A DNA stretch of 64,000 nucleotides, taken from Hyphomonadaceae bacterium (GTDB taxonomy: Bacteria; Pseudomonadota; Alphaproteobacteria; Caulobacterales; Aquidulcibacteraceae). The notes beneath the pieces are model-generated. The model saw only the letters and a list, made by a program, of their open reading frames with translations, was not told the origin of the DNA and made no database searches. Shown one piece after another: positions 52,375 to 61,274 of the stretch (its first letter is position 1; each line of letters opens with the position of its first letter). The DNA is taken from contig JAEUMP010000005.1 of the NCBI GenBank assembly GCA_016791445.1, positions 67,001 to 131,000 on the forward strand, read 5' to 3'. Made by a program: the position numbers and the translations under genes.

Positions 52375-53061
52375 CTATTCGCGCCGCAGGATCTTGTCGA
52401 CGAGGATGTTGGCCCACCAGGACCCGAGAAACTTCTCGCGCTGGGTCTTGTAGTCGTACTTCTCGCGCACCCATTGCTCGAAGGGCATCGGCTCCTTCGC
52501 ATTGTCGGCGAGATAGGCGTCGAAGAAGAAGTCGATCATGCCGGTCTTGCCCTGCCGCACGTGCAGGTATTTCAGCGAGAGCTGCTCGATGGCGTCCGCG
52601 ATCGGCACGCCGAGCCGGAAATGCTTGTAGAGCACCGCCATCAGCCCCGCCCGGTCCGCGCCGGACTTGCAGTGCATCAGCGCGGGGTACTCGATCGTCT
52701 CGACGATCTCCTTCGCGCGAAAGATCTGATCGACCGTCGGCACGTCGCGGGAACGCACCGGGAAATCGACGAGCGCGAGCCCTTCCTGCAGGCATGCCTC
52801 ACGTTCGAGGTGGTACTGCCCGCTGTCGTTGACGCCCCGCAGGTTGATGATCGTGCGGATGCCCATGGCGGCATAGCGGCGGATGTGCTCGGGCGAGGGC
52901 TGGTTGGCGCGCGCCATCTCGGGCGAGATCCAGTGGAAGTTCTGGAACATCACCCGCAGGAAGCCGTGGTCGACCCACATAAGATCGTGACGCGCGCGCT
53001 TGCGCCCCTCGGGCGATCCGAGGTCGAAGCGGCTGTCGGGGAACTGGGGGACGCTGGCCAA
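52375..53061 (-). CDS. Tyrosine/dual-specificity phosphatase family protein
   Basis: 228 residues. HCKSGADRAG contains the CX5R P-loop (Cys and Arg) of the cysteine-dependent phosphatases; FQNFHWISPEMARANQPSPE and IRTIINLRGVNDSGQYHLER precede it. DUF-like members of this family are often next to LPS genes in alphaproteobacteria, so a role on lipid or protein phosphates of the envelope is possible. Start uncertain: TTG at 53059-53061 (LASVPQFPDSRFDLGS) is chosen to keep the conserved N-terminus, though no strong ribosome binding site precedes it; ATG 52980 is the alternative. Confidence 0.85.
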   Translation of the reverse strand: MASVPQFPDSRFDLGSPEGRKRARHDLMWVDHGFLRVMFQNFHWISPEMARANQPSPEHIRRYAAMGIRTIINLRGVNDSGQYHLEREACLQEGLALVDFPVRSRDVPTVDQIFRAKEIVETIEYPALMHCKSGADRAGLMAVLYKHFRLGVPIADAIEQLSLKYLHVRQGKTGMIDFFFDAYLADNAKEPMPFEQWVREKYDYKTQREKFLGSWWANILVDKILRRE

Positions 53062-53193
53062 GGGGGTCCGAACTGTGGTTTGCGGGAGGAGGAAGGACGC
53101 CCATCTCTGGCGCCCGGTCGCAGCGCCCGCATATAAGGGCCTTCGAGCCCGGACAACAGGGCATCGCATCCCGGTCGCCTCTTCCCTCTTACG

Positions 53194-53940
53194 ATGAACC
53201 GCACCAACGCCTCCGTCCTCCACAGGATCATCGGCCGCCTCGTTGGGGCCTATATGCTGTTCTGCGGCTGGACGACGCGCTGGACGCGGATCAACGAAGA
53301 CGGCGCGCGCAAGGCCTGGGCAGCGGGCAAGCCGTTGATCGTGTGCTACTGGCATGGGCGCATCATGCAGTCGCATGTGGGATGGCGGCAGAGCGAAGGC
53401 GCGCCGCGCACGCTGATGCTGATCTCGCAGTCCAAGGAAGGCGAGGCGATTTCACAGGCATGCATGATGGTCGGTCTCGACGTCGTGCGCGGCTCCACCG
53501 ACAAGGCGCACAAGCGCAAGGGCGGCGCTGAAGCGCTGCGCACCATGGTCAAGACTTTGCGCGCCGGCGGCAGCGTGGCGATCACGCCGGACGGTCCCAA
53601 GGGTCCGCGCATGCGCGTCCAGCCCGGCGTGATCCAGTTGGCGCGCCTCTCGGGCGCATCGCTGATCTGCCTCGGCTGGTCCACGCGACCGCGCAAGGTG
53701 TTCAACTCATGGGACCAGTTCATGCTGCCGCTGCCGTTCGGACGCGGTGCATATGTGTGGAGCGATCTCCTGAACGTCCCGCGCGACGCCGATGACGCCG
53801 CCCTCGAACGCGCGCGCCTTGCGCTGGAGAACGAATTGACGCGCATCGCGCACGAAGCCGACCGGCTCGTCGGCGCCGCGCCGATCGAACCGGCCGAAGC
53901 CTCGCCTCCGGAACGCCTCGCGGACGCGCCGACGGCATGA
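53194..53940 (+). CDS. DUF374 lysophospholipid acyltransferase-like protein
   Basis: 248 residues. PLIVCYWHGRIMQSHVGWRQ and SQSKEGEAISQACMMVGLDV, TPDGPKGPRMRVQPGVIQLA are the DUF374 pattern (PlsC-like fold). It starts the conserved DUF374-waaA-lpxK run and has a role in LPS or lipid A assembly in relatives. Overlaps waaA by ATGA. Confidence 0.92.
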   Translation: MNRTNASVLHRIIGRLVGAYMLFCGWTTRWTRINEDGARKAWAAGKPLIVCYWHGRIMQSHVGWRQSEGAPRTLMLISQSKEGEAISQACMMVGLDVVRGSTDKAHKRKGGAEALRTMVKTLRAGGSVAITPDGPKGPRMRVQPGVIQLARLSGASLICLGWSTRPRKVFNSWDQFMLPLPFGRGAYVWSDLLNVPRDADDAALERARLALENELTRIAHEADRLVGAAPIEPAEASPPERLADAPTA

Positions 53941-55214
53941 GCCTGCCCTTCTCCATGAACGTCTACCGCGCAGTCACCGCGATGGCGGCGCCGCTCACCG
54001 GGCCGCTGCTGCGCTGGCGCGCGGGCGCAGGGAAAGAAGACATCGCGCGACTCGATGAGCGCTTCGGTCGCACGAACGCGCCGCGCCCCGCCGGCACGCT
54101 GATATGGCTCCACGGCGCAAGCGTCGGCGAGACGCGCGTCCTGATGCAGATCCACGCCGCACTCGCGGCGCAACGGCCCGACGTGTCCTTTCTTTTCACC
54201 TCCGGCACGCGCACATCCGCCGGCCTTTTCACAAAACCGCTGACGCGCGCGATCCATCAGTATGTGCCGCTCGACCGCGTCGCCGTGGCGCAACGCTTTC
54301 TCGCACACTGGCGTCCGGACGTCGCCGTATTCGCCGAGAGCGACATCTGGCCCAATCTCATCGAGGAAACTGCGCGCAGCGGCGCGAAGCTCGCCCTCGT
54401 GAACGCCCGCATCAGCCCGCGCAGCCTCGCGTCATGGACGCGCACGCCGGAAACGGCGCGCCACCTGCTCGGGCGGTTCGAGACGATCCTCGCCGCCGAT
54501 CCCCGCACCGCTGAAGGCATCACGCGTCTCACCGGGCGCGCCGTCGAAGCGCCGGGAAACCTGAAGCTCGCCGCGCCGCCGCCTGCCGTCGACCCCGCAT
54601 CGCTCGCCGCCGCCCGCGCCGAGATCGGCGACCGTCCCGTCTGGCTCGCCGCGAGCACGCACGCGGGCGAAGATGAAATCGTGCTCGCTGCGCATGACCA
54701 GATCCTCGCGGCGCACCCCAATGCGCTTCTCGTCATCGCACCGCGTCATCCTGAACGCGGCGAAGCGATCGCGCGTCTCGCCAATGGCGCACCTCGGCGC
54801 TCGTCCAGGGACGGCTTCGGCGCCGCACCCGTCTTCATCGCCGACACCATCGGTGAGCTCGGGCTTTTCTACGCGCTGGCGCCCGTATCGCTGGTCGCGG
54901 GCAGCCTGCTGCCGGAACTGAAGGGCCACAATCCCGTGGAGCCAGTGAAACTCGACAGCGCCGTGCTCACGGGTCCGCATGTGGAGAGCTTCGCCGACAC
55001 CTTCGCCGATCTCGTCGCTGCGCACGGCGCTGTCATGGTCCCCGATGCCGATGCGATCGCGCAGATGGTGATGCATCTGTGGCGTCACGAACCCGAACGG
55101 CGTGCGCTGCTTGAAGCCGCCGCAGGCGTGACTTCGCGCGGCGGCGCATCTCTTGAGCGCACCATCGCTGCGCTCGACCACTTGCTGCCGGACGCGACCC
55201 ATGCAGCCGCCTAG
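53937..55214 (+). CDS. waaA: Kdo transferase
   Basis: 425 residues. Transfers 3-deoxy-D-manno-octulosonate from CMP-Kdo to lipid IVA at the inner leaflet of the inner membrane. GT-B fold with IWLHGASVGETRVLMQIHAA (catalytic glutamate in VGE), ESDIWPNLIEE, SLVAGSLLPELKGHNPVEPV. Overlaps DUF374 upstream and lpxK downstream (14 bp), so the block is one operon. Confidence 0.95.
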   Translation: MSLPFSMNVYRAVTAMAAPLTGPLLRWRAGAGKEDIARLDERFGRTNAPRPAGTLIWLHGASVGETRVLMQIHAALAAQRPDVSFLFTSGTRTSAGLFTKPLTRAIHQYVPLDRVAVAQRFLAHWRPDVAVFAESDIWPNLIEETARSGAKLALVNARISPRSLASWTRTPETARHLLGRFETILAADPRTAEGITRLTGRAVEAPGNLKLAAPPPAVDPASLAAARAEIGDRPVWLAASTHAGEDEIVLAAHDQILAAHPNALLVIAPRHPERGEAIARLANGAPRRSSRDGFGAAPVFIADTIGELGLFYALAPVSLVAGSLLPELKGHNPVEPVKLDSAVLTGPHVESFADTFADLVAAHGAVMVPDADAIAQMVMHLWRHEPERRALLEAAAGVTSRGGASLERTIAALDHLLPDATHAAA

Positions 55215-56220
55215 ATTCTGGTATGGCGCGGAGGGGCGCGAAAACGCGCCCGTGCTGCAACTTCTCGCGCAACCGCTGTCGTGGATCTATGGCGCGGTTA
55301 CGGCGCAGAAGATTCGCGATGTCGTTCCGCAACCGGTCGCGGCGGCTGTGATCTGCATCGGCAACCTGCCCGTGGGCGGGGTGGGCAAAACGCCCGTGGT
55401 GCGTGCAATCCGCGCATTGCTCGTTGCAGATGGTCGAAAGGCGCTGACGCTGTCGCGTGGCCATGGCGGATCGCTCCAGGGACCGCTCGCGGTCGATCTC
55501 GCGCGACATGGCGCCGCCGATGTCGGCGACGAACCGCTGCTGCACGCGCGAGACGGCGGGGCGTGGATCGCACGGGATCGTCTGGCGGGCGCACGCGCGA
55601 TGGTCGCGGCGGGTGCGGAAGTCATCGTCATGGACGACGGCTTCCAGAATCCTGCAGTGCTCAAGGATCTCTCGATCCTCGTGTTCGACGCCGCAGCGGG
55701 CGCCGGCAACGGACGCGTGGTGCCCGCCGGGCCGTTGCGCGAACCGCTGGCGGCAGGACTCGCACGCGCCGATGCGGTGATCCTGATGCGGTCGGGCGCG
55801 TTACACGAACCAACGGCGGACACGCCCCTCGCACGCGCACTCGCGGCGTTTCGGGGCCCGATCCTGCATGCGGCCCTCGCGCCGCTCGGCGATGCGCCGG
55901 AGGGGCCGCTGGTGGCGTTCGCCGGCATCGGTCGGCCGCAGAAATTCTACGACACGCTGAGCGAACTCGGCGCGACGCTGTCGGACGCGATCTCCTTCGC
56001 CGATCACCATCCCTTCACCGCCGCGGACATGAAACGCCTGCGCGACCACGCGCGCGCCCACGACGCCCGCCTCATCACCACCGAGAAGGATTTGGTCCGC
56101 CTCCCCGCCGCCGAACGCGCCGACATCCTGACCTTGCCCGTGGCCGCCCGCTTCGACGACGAAGCGGCGCTGCGGACGCTGCTCGCGCGCGCCATCGCGA
56201 ACGCGGCCGAACGCGCCTAG
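55201..56220 (+). CDS. lpxK: Tetraacyldisaccharide 4'-kinase
   Basis: 339 residues. Phosphorylates the lipid A disaccharide at the 4' position. ATP loop GNLPVGGVGKTPVV, then LSRGHGGSLQGPLAVDL, DEPLLHARDGGAWIARDR, DDGFQNPAVLKDLSILVFDA and FADHHPFTAADMKRLRD. ATG 55201 begins MQPPRFWYGAEGRENAPVLQ. Confidence 0.95.
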   Translation: MQPPRFWYGAEGRENAPVLQLLAQPLSWIYGAVTAQKIRDVVPQPVAAAVICIGNLPVGGVGKTPVVRAIRALLVADGRKALTLSRGHGGSLQGPLAVDLARHGAADVGDEPLLHARDGGAWIARDRLAGARAMVAAGAEVIVMDDGFQNPAVLKDLSILVFDAAAGAGNGRVVPAGPLREPLAAGLARADAVILMRSGALHEPTADTPLARALAAFRGPILHAALAPLGDAPEGPLVAFAGIGRPQKFYDTLSELGATLSDAISFADHHPFTAADMKRLRDHARAHDARLITTEKDLVRLPAAERADILTLPVAARFDDEAALRTLLARAIANAAERA

Positions 56221-56228
56221 GATCACCC

Positions 56229-57143
56229 ATGGCCGCGCCGAGCAAAGTCACCTTCATCCATCGCCTCGAGGATTTCGGGTTCGGCGCCTACATGCGTCAC
56301 TTCGGCAAGATGCCGATCGACAAGGCGTCCGCCGCCGGCGCCGACTGGCTGGTGCGGCTCGGCCCGCTGACGACGGCGCACCGCACGGCGCTGCGCAATC
56401 TGCGACTCGCGTTTCCGAGCGAAAGTGAATCCTGGCGCGCGGATGTCGCGAAAGCGATGTGGGCCTGCATCGGCCGCACGGTCGCGGAGATGCCGCACCT
56501 GCCGGCAATCAACGCCTATCGCCCCGACAGCCGTATCACCGTCGAGAACGCCGAGCGGCTCGACGCCATCCGCGAGAGCGGCAAGGGCGCGGTGTTCATC
56601 TCGGGCCACTTCGCGAACTGGGAGCTGATGCCCATCGCCATCGCGCAGCGCCCGACGCCGTGCCAGATGACCTATCGCCCTGCGAACAATCCGCTCATCG
56701 ATGCGCGCATCATGGCGATCCGCGCGAATTACGGCGCGAAGCTGCAATCGGCGAAGGGCGTGGAAGGCGGCGTGGGACTCATCCGCGCGCTGAAGAAGGG
56801 CTGGTCCGTCGCGCTGATGAACGACCAGAAGTACAATGAAGGCATCCGCGCGCCCTTCTTCGGCTACGATTGCATGACAGCCGACGGGCCCACGCGCCTC
56901 GCGCGGCGGTTCGGCGCGCTGCTGCAGCCGATGAGCGTGAAACGCGACGGCGCGCGCTTCCACGCCGTGGTGCACCAACCGCTGCCAATCGATGCGGACG
57001 ACCCTGATGACATCGCCCTCCCCGCCAGCATCCGCCGTATCAACGCCTTCATGGAAGCCCGCATCCGCGAGGCGCCCGAGCAATGGTTCTGGGTCCACAA
57101 CCGCTGGCCGAAAGAGGCATGGGTCGAGGCGGGGGTGATGTAA
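56229..57143 (+). CDS. LpxL/HtrB-type lipid A acyltransferase
   Basis: 304 residues. Lysophospholipid acyltransferase family: AVFISGHFANWELM carries HX4E, then CQMTYRPANNPLIDARIMAI, VGLIRALKKGWSVALMNDQK and NEGIRAPFFGYDCMT. Expected to add a secondary acyl chain to Kdo2-lipid A. Whether it is LpxL, LpxM or a specialised form cannot be told. Confidence 0.9.
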   Translation: MAAPSKVTFIHRLEDFGFGAYMRHFGKMPIDKASAAGADWLVRLGPLTTAHRTALRNLRLAFPSESESWRADVAKAMWACIGRTVAEMPHLPAINAYRPDSRITVENAERLDAIRESGKGAVFISGHFANWELMPIAIAQRPTPCQMTYRPANNPLIDARIMAIRANYGAKLQSAKGVEGGVGLIRALKKGWSVALMNDQKYNEGIRAPFFGYDCMTADGPTRLARRFGALLQPMSVKRDGARFHAVVHQPLPIDADDPDDIALPASIRRINAFMEARIREAPEQWFWVHNRWPKEAWVEAGVM

Positions 57144-57287
57144 GCGACGTTAACCGCGTCCGTTCACGCCATGCTCCCCTGCAGAAGCGCCGCATCGCCA
57201 TCGGCGGCGTCTTCAGGTAGAAGATTTGAAGCGTACCCCCGGTCCCGACCGCCTGAACGCGCTCCCGACCCGAAAGATACCCCTTAC

Positions 57288-59219
57288 ATGTCCCTTCCCG
57301 ATTCCGTTCTTCCTGCGCTCGCGCAGGCGCTTGCCGCGCGTGGCTACGAGGCGCTGACGCCCGTGCAGGAGGCGGTCCTGGCGCCTGAGCTTGCCGACGC
57401 GGACCTCATCGTTTCCGCGCAGACGGGCTCCGGCAAGACGGTGGCGTTCGGCCTGAACATGGCGGCGGCGCTGCTCGACGGCGGCGAGACCTTCGCTCGC
57501 GCGCAGGCGCCGCTCGCGCTCGTCATCGCGCCGACGCGCGAACTCGCCCTGCAGGTGAAACGGGAGCTGCAATGGCTCTACGAGACTGCGGGCGGGCGGA
57601 TCGTCTCCTGCGTCGGCGGCATGGACGCGCGCGACGAACGCCGGGCGCTTGAGAGCGGCGCGCACATCGTGGTCGGCACGCCGGGGCGCCTCGCCGATCA
57701 TATCCGCCGCGGCGCGCTGGCGATGGACGCGCTCAGGGCCGTCGTCCTCGACGAAGCCGACGAGATGCTCAATCTCGGCTTCCGCGAGGAACTCGAATTC
57801 ATCCTCGAAGCTTCGCCCGACGAACGCCGCACTTTGATGTTCTCCGCCACCATGCCGAAGGCCATGGAAGCGCTCGCCCGCAAGTACCAGCGCGACGCCC
57901 AGCGCGTGAACACGGTGAGCAAGGAAGCGCAACACATCGACATCGAATACCGCGCCGTCGTCGCCGCGCGGCACGAGACCGAGAACGCGGTGTTCAATCT
58001 CCTGCGCTATCACGATGCGACGAACGCCCTCGTCTTCTGCGGCACGCGCGCGGCGGTGACGCGCCTCACGAGCCGCCTGAGCAATCGCGGCTACAATGTC
58101 GTCGCGCTCTCCGGGGAACTGAGCCAGAATGAGCGCCTCCACGCGCTGCAGGCGCTGCGCGATCACCGCGCACAGGTGTGCGTCGCCACCGATGTCGCCG
58201 CGCGCGGCATCGATCTTCCTGACCTCGAACTCGTCATCCACGCCGATCTGCCGAAGAATGTCGAAGGCCTCGTCCATCGCAGCGGCCGCACGGGTCGTGC
58301 GGGACGAAAAGGCGTCAGCGTTCTCATCGTGCCGCATCCCGCGCGCCGTCAGGCCGAACGCCTGCTGCGCGATGCGCGGATCGAAGCGCGTTGGGGCGAG
58401 CCGCCCTCCCCCGAGGACGTGAAGAAGCGTGACGACAAGCGCCTGCTCGCCGATCCGATCTTCAACGAACCCGCCCCCGAGAACGAGCAGGCGATCGTGC
58501 AGGCGGTGCTTGAGCGCCACGGCGCGGAGCGCATCGCCGCCGCTTTCGTGCGCCTCTACCGCAAGGGTCTGGCCGCACCGGAGGAAATTGCATCACCGCC
58601 GGAGCCGCTGCAGCGGGAGACGGCGCAGACGTCGCGCAGCGAGCGCCGCTCGCGCGACGACTTCGCCGATGGCGTCTGGGTTTCGCTCTCGGTGGGCCGC
58701 GCGCAGGCGGCCGAGCCGCGCTGGCTCATTCCGATGATCTGCCGTCTCGCCAATCTGACGAAGCGCGATCTCGGCGCGATCCGCATCCATGACCGCGAGA
58801 CGCATGTGGAATTTTCGCCTGAAGGCGCGCGCGCCTTCTTCGAGGCCGTCGGCCCCGATGGTCACGTCGAGAAGAACATCGTCGCCACCGCGCTCGACGG
58901 TGCGCCGCAGCAACAGCCGCGCCAGCAACGCCGCGCCGCGCCACGCGAGCGCCGCGAGGAGTGGCATCCGGCGGGGCGCCCTGAGCCGGGTGCAGAGCGT
59001 CGCGAGGCGCGCCCGGAACCGCGTGACGAGCGCGAGCCGCGCCCCGAAAACCGGGCGGAGCGTCGCGCCCGCGCGTTCGGCAAGCCCGCGCCCGAACCGG
59101 CGCTGAAAGCCAAACCGCGCTCCGCGCACAAGGCGAAGACCAAGACGTTCGGCGGCAAGGCGCCGCCGAAGCATCGTCCCTCCATCAACAAGAGCGGCGC
59201 CGGCAAGAAGCAGAAATAG
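57288..59219 (+). CDS. DEAD-box RNA helicase with DbpA-type RNA-binding tail
   Basis: 643 residues. Helicase core: Q motif ALTPVQEAVL, AQTGSGKT, APTREL, VLDEADEM, SATMPKAM, HRSGRTGRAG. After residue about 450 comes a DbpA RNA-binding domain (DGVWVSLSVGRAQAAEPRWL, IPMICRLANLTKRDLGAIRI) and then an Arg/Pro-rich, low-complexity tail ending in basic repeats. Ribosome assembly or cold adaptation roles are typical. ATG 57288. Confidence 0.93.
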   Translation: MSLPDSVLPALAQALAARGYEALTPVQEAVLAPELADADLIVSAQTGSGKTVAFGLNMAAALLDGGETFARAQAPLALVIAPTRELALQVKRELQWLYETAGGRIVSCVGGMDARDERRALESGAHIVVGTPGRLADHIRRGALAMDALRAVVLDEADEMLNLGFREELEFILEASPDERRTLMFSATMPKAMEALARKYQRDAQRVNTVSKEAQHIDIEYRAVVAARHETENAVFNLLRYHDATNALVFCGTRAAVTRLTSRLSNRGYNVVALSGELSQNERLHALQALRDHRAQVCVATDVAARGIDLPDLELVIHADLPKNVEGLVHRSGRTGRAGRKGVSVLIVPHPARRQAERLLRDARIEARWGEPPSPEDVKKRDDKRLLADPIFNEPAPENEQAIVQAVLERHGAERIAAAFVRLYRKGLAAPEEIASPPEPLQRETAQTSRSERRSRDDFADGVWVSLSVGRAQAAEPRWLIPMICRLANLTKRDLGAIRIHDRETHVEFSPEGARAFFEAVGPDGHVEKNIVATALDGAPQQQPRQQRRAAPRERREEWHPAGRPEPGAERREARPEPRDEREPRPENRAERRARAFGKPAPEPALKAKPRSAHKAKTKTFGGKAPPKHRPSINKSGAGKKQK

Positions 59220-59222
59220 GCG

Positions 59223-60299
59223 CTAGTCTTCCTCGTTGCGCAGCCGATGCTTCTGGCGCGCACGCTGGCCTTTGTGGATCTGCTTCCACTTCGCGCGCTC
59301 GGTCGCCTCAAGTCCGAGATCGTCCTTGCGCGCGGCGAAGGCGAGTTCACGCTGCAGCTTCAGGTAAGCCTCCCATCGGTCCTCGGCGAGCGTTGCGTCG
59401 GCGATGGCGGCGCGGATCGCGCAGCCGGGCTCTGCGCCATGGGTGCAGTTGCTGAAGCGGCAGGCGCCGAGCAGCGCCGTCACGTCCTCGAAGCTCGCAT
59501 CGAGCGCAACATCCACATCCAGCAACCCCAGCTCGCGCATGCCGGGCGTATCGACCAGCAGCGCGCCGCCGGGCAGCTGGAAAAGTTCCCGGTGCGTGGT
59601 GGTGTGACGGCCGCGATCGTCGCTTTCGCGAATCTCGCTCGTCTCCATCAGTGTCCTTCCAGAGAGCGCGTTGAGCAGCGTCGACTTTCCGGCGCCGGAG
59701 CTTCCGAGCAGCGCCGCCGTCGTCCCCGGCCGCAGCCACGCGCCGAGCGCATGGAGCCCCGTCCCCGTCCGCGCCGAAAGCGCCACCACCGGCGCGCCGC
59801 CGGCGATCGCGACGACGTCCGCGATCGCGGGTGCGGGGTCGGTGAGCAGATCGGCTTTGGTCAGGACGACGACCGGGGCGGCGCCGCTGTCGCGCGTGGC
59901 GACGAGATACCGCTCGATCCGCCGCAGGTTCAGATCGCCGTTCAGCGCCGCCACGAGGAAGGCGACATCGACATTCGCCGCGACCACCTGCGCCCCGACG
60001 CGGTTGCCGGCCGCGCGACGGGTGAAAACCGTGCGGCGCGGCAGCAGCGCGTGGATGTGCGCCTCGGGCGGGCTGCCCTCGAGCGTGATCGCGACCCAGT
60101 CGCCGACGACGGGATGCTCCCCAGGCGCGGCGGCGGCGTTGAAGCGGCCCGTAATCCGGCCGTTCAGTTCGCCCGCCTCGCTTGCGAGACGCCACAGGCC
60201 GCGATGCTGCGCCGTCACACGGGCGGGGATATGGCCTTGCGCCGCATGGGGCGCGAAGGCGGACCGGAGCGCATCGCTCCAGCCGAATTCAATGATCAT
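59223..60299 (-). CDS. rsgA: Ribosome small-subunit-dependent GTPase A
   Basis: 358 residues. Circularly permuted GTPase: NKxD-type motif VVVLTKADLL comes before the P-loop GSSGAGKSTLLNAL and DTPGMRE. The zinc knuckle has C-x4-C-x-H-x5-C in CRFSNCTHGAEPGC. An N-terminal OB fold and basic C-terminal tail complete the family plan. Helps mature the 30S subunit. Convergent with the helicase gene, 3 bp apart; both act on ribosomes. Confidence 0.96.
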   Translation of the reverse strand: MIIEFGWSDALRSAFAPHAAQGHIPARVTAQHRGLWRLASEAGELNGRITGRFNAAAAPGEHPVVGDWVAITLEGSPPEAHIHALLPRRTVFTRRAAGNRVGAQVVAANVDVAFLVAALNGDLNLRRIERYLVATRDSGAAPVVVLTKADLLTDPAPAIADVVAIAGGAPVVALSARTGTGLHALGAWLRPGTTAALLGSSGAGKSTLLNALSGRTLMETSEIRESDDRGRHTTTHRELFQLPGGALLVDTPGMRELGLLDVDVALDASFEDVTALLGACRFSNCTHGAEPGCAIRAAIADATLAEDRWEAYLKLQRELAFAARKDDLGLEATERAKWKQIHKGQRARQKHRLRNEED

Positions 60300-60530
60300 G
60301 GGGTTGGTCCACCAGCAGAACTTCGGATGCGCCGGCGGAACGCGCCGTCACGACCGGCGCACGCCCTCGGCGCGGCGGGGAGCCGCGAAAACAATCTCTG
60401 TCATGATCGGGCCTCCCTGCGCTTGTGCTGGATCGTTCGAGACTCCTGCCGCCGACGGCCGGCTGCGTCAACCTTGACCCGCCGCGCCTCTAGCGACGGG
60501 GCGCCCCGCCTGTGCTATGCGCGCCCCTCC

Positions 60531-61274
60531 ATGAGCGCCGCCGCCGCCACCCCCGATTCCGCACAGCCGACCCTGTCGGTGGTCATCGCTGTCTTCAACG
60601 AGGACGAGAACGCCGCCGCCGTCGCCCGCGAGACGCTTGCAGCGCTGGAAGGCGGTCCGTCTTTCGAGGTGGTGTTCGTCGATGACGGCTCCACGGACAA
60701 CACGGTCGCGAGCCTGAAGGCCATCGGCGATCCACGCATCGTCATCATCAAGCACAAGAAGCGCTGCGGGAAATCGCAGGCTGTGCGGACTGGCGTCGTC
60801 GCCGCGCGCGGGCGCTGGATCGGCACGATGGACGGCGACGGCCAGAACGATCCGGTCGATGTGGCGAAGATGCTGAAGCTCGCTTTGGACGCGGGCGGTT
60901 CGCCGCTGGTCGCGGGCGTGCGTCGGCGACGCAATGATCCCGTGTCGCGCCTTGTCGCGACGCGCATCGCCAACGGCATCCGTCAGGCGATCCTCAACGA
61001 CGGGTGCCCGGACACCGGCTGCGGCCTGAAGCTCTTCGAACGCGAGGCGTTCCTCATGCTGCCGGTGTTCGAGGGCCAGCACCGCTATCTGCCGGCGCTG
61101 TTCAAGACCTACGGCCATCCGCTGATCCTGCACGAAGTGAACCACCGGGCGCGCACGGCGGGGGTCTCCAAGTACTCCAATATCGGGCGCGCGCTCGTCG
61201 GAGTCGTCGACATCATCGGCGTGGTCTGGCTGCGCGCGCGCACCAGGGCGCCCTCCGGCGTGGAGCGCGCGTGA
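60531..61274 (+). CDS. Glycosyltransferase family 2 (dolichol-phosphate sugar synthase-like)
   Basis: 247 residues. TLSVVIAVFNEDENAAAVAR, VVFVDDGSTDNT, and GTMDGDGQNDPVDVAKML (DxD-type) are the GT2 core; the short form without membrane tail resembles polyprenyl-phosphate sugar synthases. Overlaps the GT39 gene by GTGA (61271). Together the two suggest transfer of a sugar via a lipid carrier, as in ArnC-ArnT. Confidence 0.88.
   Translation: MSAAAATPDSAQPTLSVVIAVFNEDENAAAVARETLAALEGGPSFEVVFVDDGSTDNTVASLKAIGDPRIVIIKHKKRCGKSQAVRTGVVAARGRWIGTMDGDGQNDPVDVAKMLKLALDAGGSPLVAGVRRRRNDPVSRLVATRIANGIRQAILNDGCPDTGCGLKLFEREAFLMLPVFEGQHRYLPALFKTYGHPLILHEVNHRARTAGVSKYSNIGRALVGVVDIIGVVWLRARTRAPSGVERA

Noticed and set aside
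60300-60530. Small frames between rsgA and the GT2 gene
   Set aside because: The best is 18 residues long (MTEIVFAAPRRAEGVRRS); no evidence beyond a start codon.
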